Assembly: GCF_014637085.1 (NCBI RefSeq)
Contig: NZ_BMEU01000003.1
Coordinates: 1 to 64,000 of the forward strand
Length of the DNA stretch: 64,000 nt
Source: Comamonas phosphati
GTDB lineage: Bacteria; Pseudomonadota; Gammaproteobacteria; Burkholderiales; Burkholderiaceae_C
Direction: 5' to 3'
Below are positions 56,119-63,780 of this stretch, piece by piece. The notes under the pieces were generated by a model, which was not told the origin of the DNA, searched no databases, and worked only from the letters and a program-made list of their open reading frames with translations. Numbering within the stretch: position 1 is the stretch's first letter; each line of letters starts with the position of its first letter. The translations under genes were made by a program, and so were the position numbers.

Positions 56119-57816
56119 TTACTGGGCCTTGGTGGTGGCCGGGATCTGGTCCAGCTTGTTCACCGGCGGGCCCGAGAACGTGGTCTTGAAGCTGCCGATG
56201 GCGCGCATGTCGATCTCGAGCAGGAAGGGACCCTTCCTGCTCCAGGCGGAATCCAGCACGGCGGGCAGCTCTTCGAGCTTGCTCACGCGGGCATGGGGCA
56301 GCTTGATGGACGCGCACAGCTGGGCGTAGTCGGGCGTGTGCAGCTCCACGTAGCAGCGGCGGCCGCCATAGGAAGCGTCCTGGATGTTCTGGATCACGCC
56401 GTAGCGCTGGTCGTTCATCAGCACGATCATGGTGTCGCACTCTTCCTGCACCAGCGTGGCGAGTTCGCCCAGGTTCAGGATGAAGCCGCCGTCGCCGGCC
56501 AGGCCCAGGGTCTTGCGGCCCGAACCGCTTTCGGCCGCACCGATGGCCGCGCCGATGGCCATGGGCATGCCCATGCCGATGCCGCCGCCCGTGGCGTGCA
56601 CGCCGGCGTTGGGCTCGAAGAAGCGCAGCTCGCGGTTGCCCCAGGTGCTGTTGGAGACGGTCACGTCGCGCACCCAGTTGAAGTTGCGGCCCACCACCTG
56701 CTGCAGCTGCTGCACCAGCTCCTTGTACGGGCCCAGGCCGTCGCGCATGCTGGCCACGACTTCGTCGTGCGTCTGGCGCAGGTCGGCCAGCAGCTCGGGG
56801 TCGGCCTTGTAGCCGCGGGCTTCCAGGCGGTCGGCCAGGCCGTTCAGGGCCAGGGCCGAATCGCCGCAGACAAAGCCGTCATCCATGTAGCAGCGGCCCT
56901 GCTGGGCGGCGTCCACGTCGATGCGCAGCAGCGGGCGCGGCAGCTTGAGTTCGTACTTCAGGGTCTCGTTGCTGCGCAGGCGCGTGCCCACGGCCAGCAT
57001 GGCGTCGCAGCGCTGGTAGAAGGCTTCGACGGGCTTCTGGATGTTGTAGGCGCCCAGCGAGGCCGGATCGTCCTCGGGCACGATGCCGCGGCCCTGACCG
57101 GTGCTGACGATGCCGAAGCCCATGGCTTTGAGGCGCTGCACGGCGGCGCCGGCGTGGCGTGCGCCGCCGCCCAGCCACAGCAGCGGGCGCCTGGCCTTGG
57201 CCAGCGTGTCGGCCAGCGCGTCCAGCGCGGCTGCGCTGGGGGCCAGCACGGCCAGCGGCAGCGGCGACAGGTCGGCCGGCATGTCGATCACGCTTTGCTG
57301 GATGTCGATCGGGATCTCCACGCTCACCGGGCCCGTGGGCGCCGTCATCGCGGCCTGCACCGCAGCCTTGAGGGTGGACAGGCAGGTCTCGGCGCTGCGC
57401 ACGCGGAAAGCCGCCTTGGAGACGGCGCCCAGCATGGTCAGCTGGTCCGGCGCCTCGTGGATGTACGACAGCTTCTGGTCCAGGTATTGCGTCTCGATCT
57501 GGCCCGTGATGTGCAGCAGCGGCGTGCCGGCCGTGTAGGCCTCCACCAGGCTGCCGGCGATGTTGCCGGCGGCCGGGCCGGTGCTGGTGATGCACACGCC
57601 CAGGCTCGAGGTGGAGCGGGCGCAGGCGTCGGCCATGTTGCCGGCGCCGGCCTCGCCGCGCGCCATCACGAAGCGGACCTTGCCGCGCGCGAACATGGCA
57701 TCGAGGATGGGCATGTTGTGGATGGAGATCACCCCGAACGCGGCCTTCACGTCGCAATGCTCGAGGAATTCGGCAATGACGGCGCCGACGGTGATTTGGT
57801 TTGCGGTGGATGTCAT
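56119..57816 (-). CDS. Thiamine-diphosphate-dependent enzyme (2-oxoacid decarboxylase type)
   Basis: A 565-aa enzyme of the acetolactate synthase/benzoylformate decarboxylase superfamily. The start at 57816 (MTSTANQITVGAVIAEFLEH) gives the family length; the longer in-frame extension through the repeat is rejected. The activating Glu55 is in RGEAGAGNMADA; the ThDP motif is GDGGFILNLGELATLV followed by MNDQRYG. Distinguishing decarboxylase from carboligase needs experiments, but the neighbouring aldehyde dehydrogenase favours 2-oxoacid decarboxylation. Confidence 0.88.
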   Translation of the reverse strand: MTSTANQITVGAVIAEFLEHCDVKAAFGVISIHNMPILDAMFARGKVRFVMARGEAGAGNMADACARSTSSLGVCITSTGPAAGNIAGSLVEAYTAGTPLLHITGQIETQYLDQKLSYIHEAPDQLTMLGAVSKAAFRVRSAETCLSTLKAAVQAAMTAPTGPVSVEIPIDIQQSVIDMPADLSPLPLAVLAPSAAALDALADTLAKARRPLLWLGGGARHAGAAVQRLKAMGFGIVSTGQGRGIVPEDDPASLGAYNIQKPVEAFYQRCDAMLAVGTRLRSNETLKYELKLPRPLLRIDVDAAQQGRCYMDDGFVCGDSALALNGLADRLEARGYKADPELLADLRQTHDEVVASMRDGLGPYKELVQQLQQVVGRNFNWVRDVTVSNSTWGNRELRFFEPNAGVHATGGGIGMGMPMAIGAAIGAAESGSGRKTLGLAGDGGFILNLGELATLVQEECDTMIVLMNDQRYGVIQNIQDASYGGRRCYVELHTPDYAQLCASIKLPHARVSKLEELPAVLDSAWSRKGPFLLEIDMRAIGSFKTTFSGPPVNKLDQIPATTKAQ

Positions 57817-57863
57817 GGTCTGGTCTGAATCGTTAATGGTCAAAACCGGCGCGCCCCATGTAC

Positions 57864-57956
57864 GAGACGCCGAGCAAGGGCAGCCCCGCAGCGAGGGCGT
57901 CGTCCCCCTCCCGCGAAGCGAGAGAGGGGGAGGCGGCGCAAGCCGCACAGGGGGTG
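57864..57956 (-). repeat. Stop-codon-associated palindromic repeat, copy 13
   Basis: GAGACGCCGAGCAAGGGCAGC...AGCCGCACAGGGGGTG, directly adjoining the stop of the SDR gene at 57957. A longest and most complete copy. Confidence 0.88.
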
Positions 57957-58757
57957 TTACGCATGCCTTGAAAGGCCTCCGGAAACATCGATATGGCTGC
58001 CGGTCGTGTACGACGACAACGGCGTGGCGAGATAGAAAATGGCGCGGGCGGCTTCGGCGGGCGAACCCAGGCGGCCCAGCGGGATGGATTTCTTGCGGGC
58101 CAGTTCGGCGCTCCACTGCTCCCAGGTCTGGCTCCTGTCCTCGCGGGCCTCGAAGCGGCGGCGCCACTGGCCGGACTCGATCAGGCCGACCAGGATGCCG
58201 TTGACGCGCACGCCCTTGGGGGCGAACTCGGTGGCCATGGAGCGCACCAGGTTCTTGAGGCCGGCACGCGCGGCCGAGGTGGCGACCATGTGCGGCTCGG
58301 GCTGGGAGGCCAGCAGCGAGTTCACGCAGACGATGGCCGAGCCCTCGCCGCGCTCGAGCTGCGGCAGAAAGGCGCGCGTGGGATGCAGCACCGAGAAGAA
58401 CTTCAGGTGCAGCTCCTCGGTCCAGGCCTCGTCGCTGGTGTTCTCGAAGGTCGAGACGCGGCCCTGGCCGGCGTTGTTGATGAGGATGGAGGCCGGGCCC
58501 AGGGCCGCTTCGCTCTCCTGGGCGAACTGCTGCACCTGCTCGGCCTTGAGCACGTCGCAGGCCTGGGCGAACAGGCGTTCGCGGGCCTGGGGATGGCGCT
58601 CCAGCAGGTGCTGCACGGCCTGTTCCAGGCGCCCGGGATTGCGGCCGCACAGGGCCACGCGTGCGCCCTGGGCCAGCAGCAGCTCCACCGTGGCCAGGCC
58701 TATGCCCGAGGAGCCACCGGTGACGACGGCCGTGGCGTCGAGTTTGAAATCATGCAT
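57957..58757 (-). CDS. SDR-fold protein lacking the catalytic Tyr and Lys
   Basis: A 266-aa short-chain dehydrogenase/reductase fold. The NAD(P) loop TGGSSGIG (residues 13-20) and NNAG (94-97) are intact. Aligning the active site, Ser147 is kept but the YxxxK motif reads T160-SAA-R164, and the usual Asn is Lys119. The fold is complete but three of four catalytic residues are changed. It overlaps the end of the iclR gene by 8 nt, so it is co-translated with the regulator. It could bind NAD(P) as a sensor or use another mechanism. Confidence 0.85.
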   Translation of the reverse strand: MHDFKLDATAVVTGGSSGIGLATVELLLAQGARVALCGRNPGRLEQAVQHLLERHPQARERLFAQACDVLKAEQVQQFAQESEAALGPASILINNAGQGRVSTFENTSDEAWTEELHLKFFSVLHPTRAFLPQLERGEGSAIVCVNSLLASQPEPHMVATSAARAGLKNLVRSMATEFAPKGVRVNGILVGLIESGQWRRRFEAREDRSQTWEQWSAELARKKSIPLGRLGSPAEAARAIFYLATPLSSYTTGSHIDVSGGLSRHA

Positions 58758-59640
58758 GGTCGCCTCCTGCGCGCCGTGAAGTGATGGACAGGACCTGCGC
58801 GCCGGGCTGCGGCCGGTAGTTGAGCAGTTGCGACAGTTCGCCGGCCGCAGCGCATACGCGCGGCACCAGTTCCGTCTGGCGCTCCAGATCGATCTGGGCC
58901 GAAGCCAGGGTCACGCCCAGGGCCGCGACGACGCGGCCGCTGTGGTCGCGCACGGGCGCCGCGATGGTGGAGATCGAGCTTTCGTAGAAGCCCGCGCCCG
59001 CGACATGGCCGCGCTCGCGGTCGGCCTGGACCAGGTTGAACAGACCGAGCACGGTCCTGGGCGTCTTGGGCGAATGGCCTTCCAGCTGCTCTTCGGGGTA
59101 GAGGGCGCGCAGCTCGGGCAGCGACAGGTCGGCCAGCAGAATGCGGCCCAGCAGCGTGGCATGGGCGGGCAGCCGCGTGCCCACGCGTACCGAGCTGGTC
59201 AGCGGCGTCGGCGGCGTGACCTTGGCCACGTAGACGATGGAGCGGCCGTCGCGCACCACGATGTTGCAGGGAAAGCGGATCTCGTCGCACAGCCGCGCGA
59301 TCACGGGCTGGCCCAGCTCGGTCAGGTCCATGGAGGACAGGAACTCGAAGCCCAGGCGCAGCACGGACAGGCCCAGCCGGTAGTCGCTGCTGCCCTCGGC
59401 GCGCTGCAGAAAGCCCATGCTCTCCAGCGTGTTGAGCATGCGGAACACCGTGGCGCGCGGCAGCTGCAGGCGGCGCGCCAGCTCGGGAGCGCCCAGCGTG
59501 GCGTTGTCGCGGCCGAACTCCTGCAGCAGGCGCAGGCCGCGCTCCAGCGCCGGCACCATGTACTTTTCGGAGCCGCCGTCCGGCGCGCTACCGGCATCAT
59601 CGGGAATCGTGGAAGCGGACATATCCAACTTTCGGTTCAT
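58750..59640 (-). CDS. IclR-family transcriptional regulator
   Basis: Regulator of the catabolic array. From the start at 59640 (MNRKLDMSASTIPDDAGSAP) it has 296 aa; an ATG at 59622 is an alternative. Winged helix near residues 42-80 (LGAPELARRLQLPRATVFRM) and a C-terminal ligand-binding IclR domain (VARL... to GFYESSISTIAAPVRDHSG, GVTLAS). It lies within the minus-strand run it probably controls, and the operator candidates at 60590-60624 and 40824-40858 are its likely targets. Confidence 0.9.
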   Translation of the reverse strand: MNRKLDMSASTIPDDAGSAPDGGSEKYMVPALERGLRLLQEFGRDNATLGAPELARRLQLPRATVFRMLNTLESMGFLQRAEGSSDYRLGLSVLRLGFEFLSSMDLTELGQPVIARLCDEIRFPCNIVVRDGRSIVYVAKVTPPTPLTSSVRVGTRLPAHATLLGRILLADLSLPELRALYPEEQLEGHSPKTPRTVLGLFNLVQADRERGHVAGAGFYESSISTIAAPVRDHSGRVVAALGVTLASAQIDLERQTELVPRVCAAAGELSQLLNYRPQPGAQVLSITSRRAGGDHA

Positions 59641-59714
59641 TCCAGTTCGTTGCACTCAAAACCGGCACACCCCAAGCCGGAAGCTACCCCGCTGCATGCA
59701 CCGTTTCTTTCGCC

Positions 59715-59790
59715 AGAGACAGCAAGCAAGGGCCGCCCCGCAGCGAGGCTGTCGTCCCCCTTGGGGAAAGGCGCGCAGCGACTCAGGGGG
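59715..59790 (-). repeat. Stop-codon-associated palindromic repeat, copy 14
   Basis: AGAGACAGCAAGCAAGGGCCGCC... to AGCGACTCAGGGGG, ending 9 nt from the SDR stop at 59800. A shortened central stem (CCCCCTTGGGGAAAG). Confidence 0.82.
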
Positions 59791-59799
59791 AAATCCATA

Positions 59800-60576
59800 T
59801 CAGTTCATGACGAAGCCGCCGTTGACGGGCAGCACCTGGCCCGTCACGAAGCGTGCGCCGTCCGACAGCAGATAGGACACGGCGCCCGAGACATCCTCGG
59901 GGCGCTGCTCGCGTTGCAGCGCGCGCTGGTCGATGTAGAGGCGGTGGCGGTGCTCGGGCACGTATTCGGTGGCTTCCACCAGCACCAGGCCCGGCGCCAC
60001 GGCGTTGACGGTGACGTCGTCGCCGCCCATTTCACGCGCCATGGCATGGGTCATGGCCATCACGGCGCCCTTGCTGGCCACGTAGGCCATGAGGTTGGGA
60101 GCGCCCCACAGCGCGGTGTCGGAGGCCAGGTTGACCACGGCGCCACGGCCGCTGCCACGCAGCGCGGCGCGGCAGGCGCGCGTCATCAGCCAGACGCCGC
60201 GCACGTTGACGTTCATCACCTGGTCCCACTTCTCGATGGCGATGTCGTCCATGCCCTTGCCGCCCGAATCGGTGACGGCGGCGTTGTTGACCAGGCCGTC
60301 CAGACCGCCCAGCAGCTTGACGGCCTGCTGCGCGCACTGGGCGATGGAGTCGGGGCTGCCGGCATCGAAAGCCACGCCATGGGCCTGCAGGCCCTTGGCA
60401 CGCAACTGCTCCACGGCCTGGGCCAGCAGCTCCTCGCGCAGGTCGGCCAACACGACCTGCGCGCCCTGCGTGCACAGCGTCTGCGCAAAGGCAAAACCCA
60501 GGCCGCGAGCGGCACCGGTGACGAGAATCCGGCGCCCTGCGAGCGGCCCGGTGGGATGCGTGGTGTTCATGGTCAT
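59800..60576 (-). CDS. Short-chain dehydrogenase/reductase
   Basis: A 258-aa classical SDR with all four catalytic residues: Asn124, Ser152, Tyr165 and Lys169 (LMAYVASKGAV), and the nucleotide loop TGAARGLG (residues 20-27). Oxidises an alcohol or hydroxylated intermediate, or reduces a ketone, with NAD(P). It is the first gene of the minus-strand array and has the IclR-type operator just upstream. A canonical counterpart of the degenerate SDR at 57957. Confidence 0.92.
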   Translation of the reverse strand: MTMNTTHPTGPLAGRRILVTGAARGLGFAFAQTLCTQGAQVVLADLREELLAQAVEQLRAKGLQAHGVAFDAGSPDSIAQCAQQAVKLLGGLDGLVNNAAVTDSGGKGMDDIAIEKWDQVMNVNVRGVWLMTRACRAALRGSGRGAVVNLASDTALWGAPNLMAYVASKGAVMAMTHAMAREMGGDDVTVNAVAPGLVLVEATEYVPEHRHRLYIDQRALQREQRPEDVSGAVSYLLSDGARFVTGQVLPVNGGFVMN

Positions 60577-60589
60577 CTTGCCCTATTTT

Positions 60590-60624
60590 GTTTCAAATAT
60601 GAAATGACACTTTTTTCTTGAAAC
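60590..60624 (-). promoter_or_regulatory. Tandem IclR-type operator candidates before the SDR gene
   Basis: GTTTC-AAATAT-GAAAT (60590-60605) is 13 of 16 bases identical to the Bug-operon palindrome at 40843. A second half-site (GAAAC, ending at 60624) lies 19 bp further upstream, as in the other locus. The array's promoter must overlap these sites. Confidence 0.55.
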
Positions 60625-60708
60625 AGATGGCAGTTTAGTGACGTTTTTTTTGGCCGCACCAAGGGGAAACCCGTAAGCAATGCAAAAAATCACGAGCTGA
60701 GCCGGCGC

Positions 60709-60732
60709 AAAAAAACCGCGGCAAGCGCGGTT
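60709..60732 (-). terminator. Terminator after mtnN
   Basis: Minus-strand stem AACCGCG / CGCGGTT (arms 60714-60720 and 60726-60732) followed by a U7 tract (complement of 60709-60715). It lies 170 nt after the mtnN stop and insulates the catabolic array. Confidence 0.85.
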
Positions 60733-60794
60733 GGGAAAACGGATGGCACCCGGGCAGCGGGCGGCAAATCAGGCAGGGACTGGGGGTTTCTCGA

Positions 60795-60882
60795 TTTGAT
60801 AGCTGACAGCACTTACCAATAAAGGATTCAAAGCAAAAATCCGTCCAACATTCAGGCAGGAAATGTGCCCACAGCTATCAAA
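60795..60882. repeat. 88-bp element with TTTGATAGCTG inverted ends
   Basis: Perfect 11-bp terminal inverted repeats TTTGATAGCTG (60795-60805) and CAGCTATCAAA (60872-60882) with an AT-rich core. It lies between mtnN and its terminator, so would be transcribed into the mtnN 3' end. Same end motif as the 26044-26147 element. Confidence 0.6.
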
Positions 60883-60903
60883 ATTCAGCGGCTGACCGGG
60901 TCT

Positions 60904-61641
60904 TCATGGCAGCTGGCGCAGGAAATCCGACACCACCTGCTGGGCATAGCGGCTGGCCACGGTGCGCACGAAATCGGAGAAGTCGACATGGGCGCTGTCG
61001 TCGGCGCGGTCCGAGATGGTGCGCATGGCCGCGAACGGCACGCCATAGTCGAAGCAGGCCTGGGCCACGGCCGCGCCCTCCATTTCCACGGCCAGCACGG
61101 CGTGGCCCGCGGCCTGCAGCTCGGTGCGCAGGCGGTCGCTGGCCTGGCGCGAGCCCACGAACTGGTCGCCGCTGGCGATCAGCCCCTCATGCACGCGGGC
61201 CGACGCATGGGAGGCCACGATGCCGGCCCGGACCGCGCCGGCCGCCGCCTGCGCCAGCCGGTCCGTCATCGCGCCGTCGCAGGCCAGGGTGCTGCAGCCA
61301 TAGCCCGGCAGCTCCCAGCGCGGAAAGATCGGCGAGGCGTCCATGTCGTGCTGCAGGAACTGCCGCGCGATCACCACGTCGCCCACGTTCACGCCCGGCC
61401 CCAGGCCGCCGGCCACGCCCGTGAAGACGATGGCGCGCACGCCAAAACGCTCGATCAGCGCCGCCGTGGTGGTGGCCGCGGCCACCTTGCCTATGCCCGA
61501 CAGCGCGCACACCACCTCGTGCTCATGCAGCCGGCCCAGCCAGAAGTCGCGCCCCGCGTGGCGCTGGCTTTGCATGCCTTCCATGGCGTCCACCAGGCCG
61601 TGTTGTTCTTCGGCAAGCGCACTGAGAATGGCGATGGTCAT
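60904..61641 (-). CDS. mtnN: 5'-methylthioadenosine/S-adenosylhomocysteine nucleosidase
   Basis: Hydrolyses MTA and SAH (and 5'-deoxyadenosine) in methyl-cycle salvage. 245 aa with the PNP/UDP family signature VFTGVAGGLGPGVNVGDVVI and the substrate motif VEMEGAAVAQACF, then RTISDRAD with the catalytic Asp. It is separate from the flanking catabolic units by terminators on both sides. Housekeeping rather than part of the pathway. Confidence 0.92.
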   Translation of the reverse strand: MTIAILSALAEEQHGLVDAMEGMQSQRHAGRDFWLGRLHEHEVVCALSGIGKVAAATTTAALIERFGVRAIVFTGVAGGLGPGVNVGDVVIARQFLQHDMDASPIFPRWELPGYGCSTLACDGAMTDRLAQAAAGAVRAGIVASHASARVHEGLIASGDQFVGSRQASDRLRTELQAAGHAVLAVEMEGAAVAQACFDYGVPFAAMRTISDRADDSAHVDFSDFVRTVASRYAQQVVSDFLRQLP

Positions 61642-61678
61642 GGGTATCGGGATTCCGGAACTTGAGATGAAAAAGACA

Positions 61679-61699
61679 AAAGCGGCACGGGGCCGCTTT
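61679..61699 (-). terminator. Terminator after the third Bug gene
   Basis: Minus-strand stem AAAGCGGC / GCCGCTTT (61679-61686, 61692-61699), continuing TTTTGTCTTTTT. It lies 42 nt beyond the Bug stop and just before mtnN. Confidence 0.82.
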
Positions 61700-61741
61700 G
61701 GTTCGGGTGCAGGAACGCGATTAAAGCATCAGAACGTGTTC

Positions 61742-62740
61742 TTATTGCGCCACGATGTGGTGGCTCTTGACCACGGGCGCCCACAGCGCCGTCTCCTTGC
61801 GGATCAGCTCGCCGAAGGCATCGCCCTTGACCACCCAGGGCGTCATGCCCTGCGCCTTGAGCTGGTTGAGCGCGGCCGGGGTCTTCAGGATCTTGTCGAT
61901 GTCCTCGGCCAGTTGCCTGACCACTTCGGGCGGCGTGTTCCTGGGTGCCAGCACGCCGTACCAGGACGAAACGGCAATGCCCGGAACACCGGCCTCGGCC
62001 AGGGTCGGCACATGGGGCAGGAAGCTCGAGCGCGTGGCATCGGTCACGGCCAGGGCGCGCAGCTTGCCCGACTGCACATGGGGCAGCACGGTGGGCATGT
62101 TGGCGATCAGCATGGGAATGGAGCCGCCCAGGGCGTCGTTCAGGCCCTGGCCCGAGCCCTTGTAGGCCACGTGCATGATGTCGGCGCCCGACTTGTCCTT
62201 GAACAGCTCGCCGGCCAGGTGCAGGCTGGAGCCCACGCCGGGCGAGGCATAGCTGATCGAATCGGGCCTGGCCTTGGACAGGGCCACCAGCTCCTGGATG
62301 GTCTTGGCCGGCACCTGGGGATTGACGGCGATGACATTGGCCGCGCGGCCCATGGAGGCCACGGGCGCGAAGTCGCCGAACACGTTGTAGGGCAGCTTGG
62401 GCATCAGCGTGGGATTGATGGTCAGATTGCCCTGGGGCACGACCAGCAGCGTGTGGCCGTCGGGCCTGGCGCGCTTGACCATGTCGATGCCGATGTTGCC
62501 GTTGGCGCCGGGGCGGTTGTCCACGATGGCGGCCTGCTTGTACTCCTCGGTCAGGCCCGTGGCCAGGATGCGGGACAGGATGTCCACTGCGCCACCGGCC
62601 GGGAACGGCGCAATGATGGTGAACGGGCCGCTGGACAGCTCCTCGGCGGCGCCGGCAGCGAGCGCGGGGGACATGGCGGCGGGCAGCGCGGCGGTGCAGG
62701 CCAGCGCCAGGCAGGACTTGAGAAAGGCGGAGCGTTGCAT
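61742..62740 (-). CDS. Bug-family tripartite tricarboxylate receptor
   Basis: Third Bug-type periplasmic binding protein, 332 aa from the start at 62740 (MQRSAFLKSCLALACTAALP) with a signal peptide ending ALA. Motifs are FTIIAPFPAGGAVDILSRIL, AAIVDNRPGANGNIGID and IMHVAYKGSGQGLNDALGGS. It lacks the GGDTDA motif of the other two Bug proteins (GGAVDI instead), so probably binds a different ligand. It follows aspartate dehydrogenase on the same strand. Confidence 0.9.
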   Translation of the reverse strand: MQRSAFLKSCLALACTAALPAAMSPALAAGAAEELSSGPFTIIAPFPAGGAVDILSRILATGLTEEYKQAAIVDNRPGANGNIGIDMVKRARPDGHTLLVVPQGNLTINPTLMPKLPYNVFGDFAPVASMGRAANVIAVNPQVPAKTIQELVALSKARPDSISYASPGVGSSLHLAGELFKDKSGADIMHVAYKGSGQGLNDALGGSIPMLIANMPTVLPHVQSGKLRALAVTDATRSSFLPHVPTLAEAGVPGIAVSSWYGVLAPRNTPPEVVRQLAEDIDKILKTPAALNQLKAQGMTPWVVKGDAFGELIRKETALWAPVVKSHHIVAQ

Positions 62741-62937
62741 GGTGTTGTCTCCTCGGGGAACGGAAATTTCAAAAAGACCGGGAACCGCTGCGCAGCAGGC
62801 TTGATGCAGCGCAAAGGCCGGCGGGCAAAGGCATGACACCATGCTGGAATGGGCAGGCGTTTGCGCGCATCTTTGCCAAGGCGCAGCAGGGCGGATGCCA
62901 GCAGCATGGCGCACGGCTGGAACGGATCAAGGCGTAG

Positions 62938-63738
62938 TCAGATGGCCAGCGCGGCCACGTTGTTGAGCACGGCACGCACCACGCTGTACACGGTCAGCGC
63001 CGAGGTCTTGGGGTTGGCCGCCAGCGGCTTGCCGCGCATGGTCAGCTCCATGGCGCCGAAAGCGCCGCGCGCCTCGACGTGGTGCACGTTTTCAGCGACG
63101 GCCGGGTCGGCGAACAGGCGCACCCTGGTCTGGTCCAGGCCCAGGCCCGCCAGCGACAGCGTGGCCGCCACATTGGCATTCTTGGGATAGAGCTGGGCCG
63201 CCTCGCGGGCCGTGCCTTCGAAGATGCAGAAGGCCTCGGTTAGCGCGGCCAGATCGCAGACCTGCTCGGCCGGCGTGCCGCTCCAGGCCTGGGGCGGCTT
63301 GCGGCCCGTGTAGACCACCGAGTCCAGCCCGCCCACGCGGGCCGCCGCCAGGGCATCGACGCCGCCGATGGCGCCGGACAGCAGCTGCGCCTGGGTCTTG
63401 CCGGCCTCGGCCGCCGCCTGCACGCGCTCGGCCATGCCGGGCGCGCTCAGTGCGCCTATCGAAGCCACCACGCAGGGGATGCCGCGCGCCAGCGCCGGCA
63501 GCACATGCTCTTCGATGGCGCCATGGCCCGCGCACTCCACCACCAGGTCGGGGCGGGCATCGGCGGGCAGGGCCGGCAGGATCTGCGCCTGCGGCGCCAG
63601 ACGGGCCACCGTCTGCTCGATCGCAGCGCTGGTCTCGGGCACCAGCACCCAGCGCACCTGCAGCCGGGCATCGCCGCTCAGCAGCTCCAGAACGCTGGAG
63701 CCAATCGCGCCGCAGCCAATCAATGCAATGTTCTTCAT
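62938..63738 (-). CDS. nadX: L-aspartate dehydrogenase
   Basis: NAD(P)-dependent aspartate dehydrogenase family, 266 aa. The Rossmann loop is ALIGCGAIGSS (residues 5-15); the family pattern PKNANVAATLSLAGLGLDQT and the preceding GTAREAAQLYP are present. In NAD synthesis it makes iminoaspartate, but in this catabolic setting, with IclR upstream and Bug downstream and no nadA or nadC, it may act on another amino or imino acid. The IclR-type gene ends 42 nt upstream. Confidence 0.88.
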   Translation of the reverse strand: MKNIALIGCGAIGSSVLELLSGDARLQVRWVLVPETSAAIEQTVARLAPQAQILPALPADARPDLVVECAGHGAIEEHVLPALARGIPCVVASIGALSAPGMAERVQAAAEAGKTQAQLLSGAIGGVDALAAARVGGLDSVVYTGRKPPQAWSGTPAEQVCDLAALTEAFCIFEGTAREAAQLYPKNANVAATLSLAGLGLDQTRVRLFADPAVAENVHHVEARGAFGAMELTMRGKPLAANPKTSALTVYSVVRAVLNNVAALAI

Positions 63739-63780
63739 TTCACATTTCCTGAAAAATGCGCTGGCCCGGCGTGATTCCGG

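Noticed and set aside
57817-58650. N-terminal extension of the ThDP enzyme frame to 843 codons
   Set aside because: The extension runs through a palindromic repeat and out of frame over the SDR gene; the family N terminus begins at 57816.
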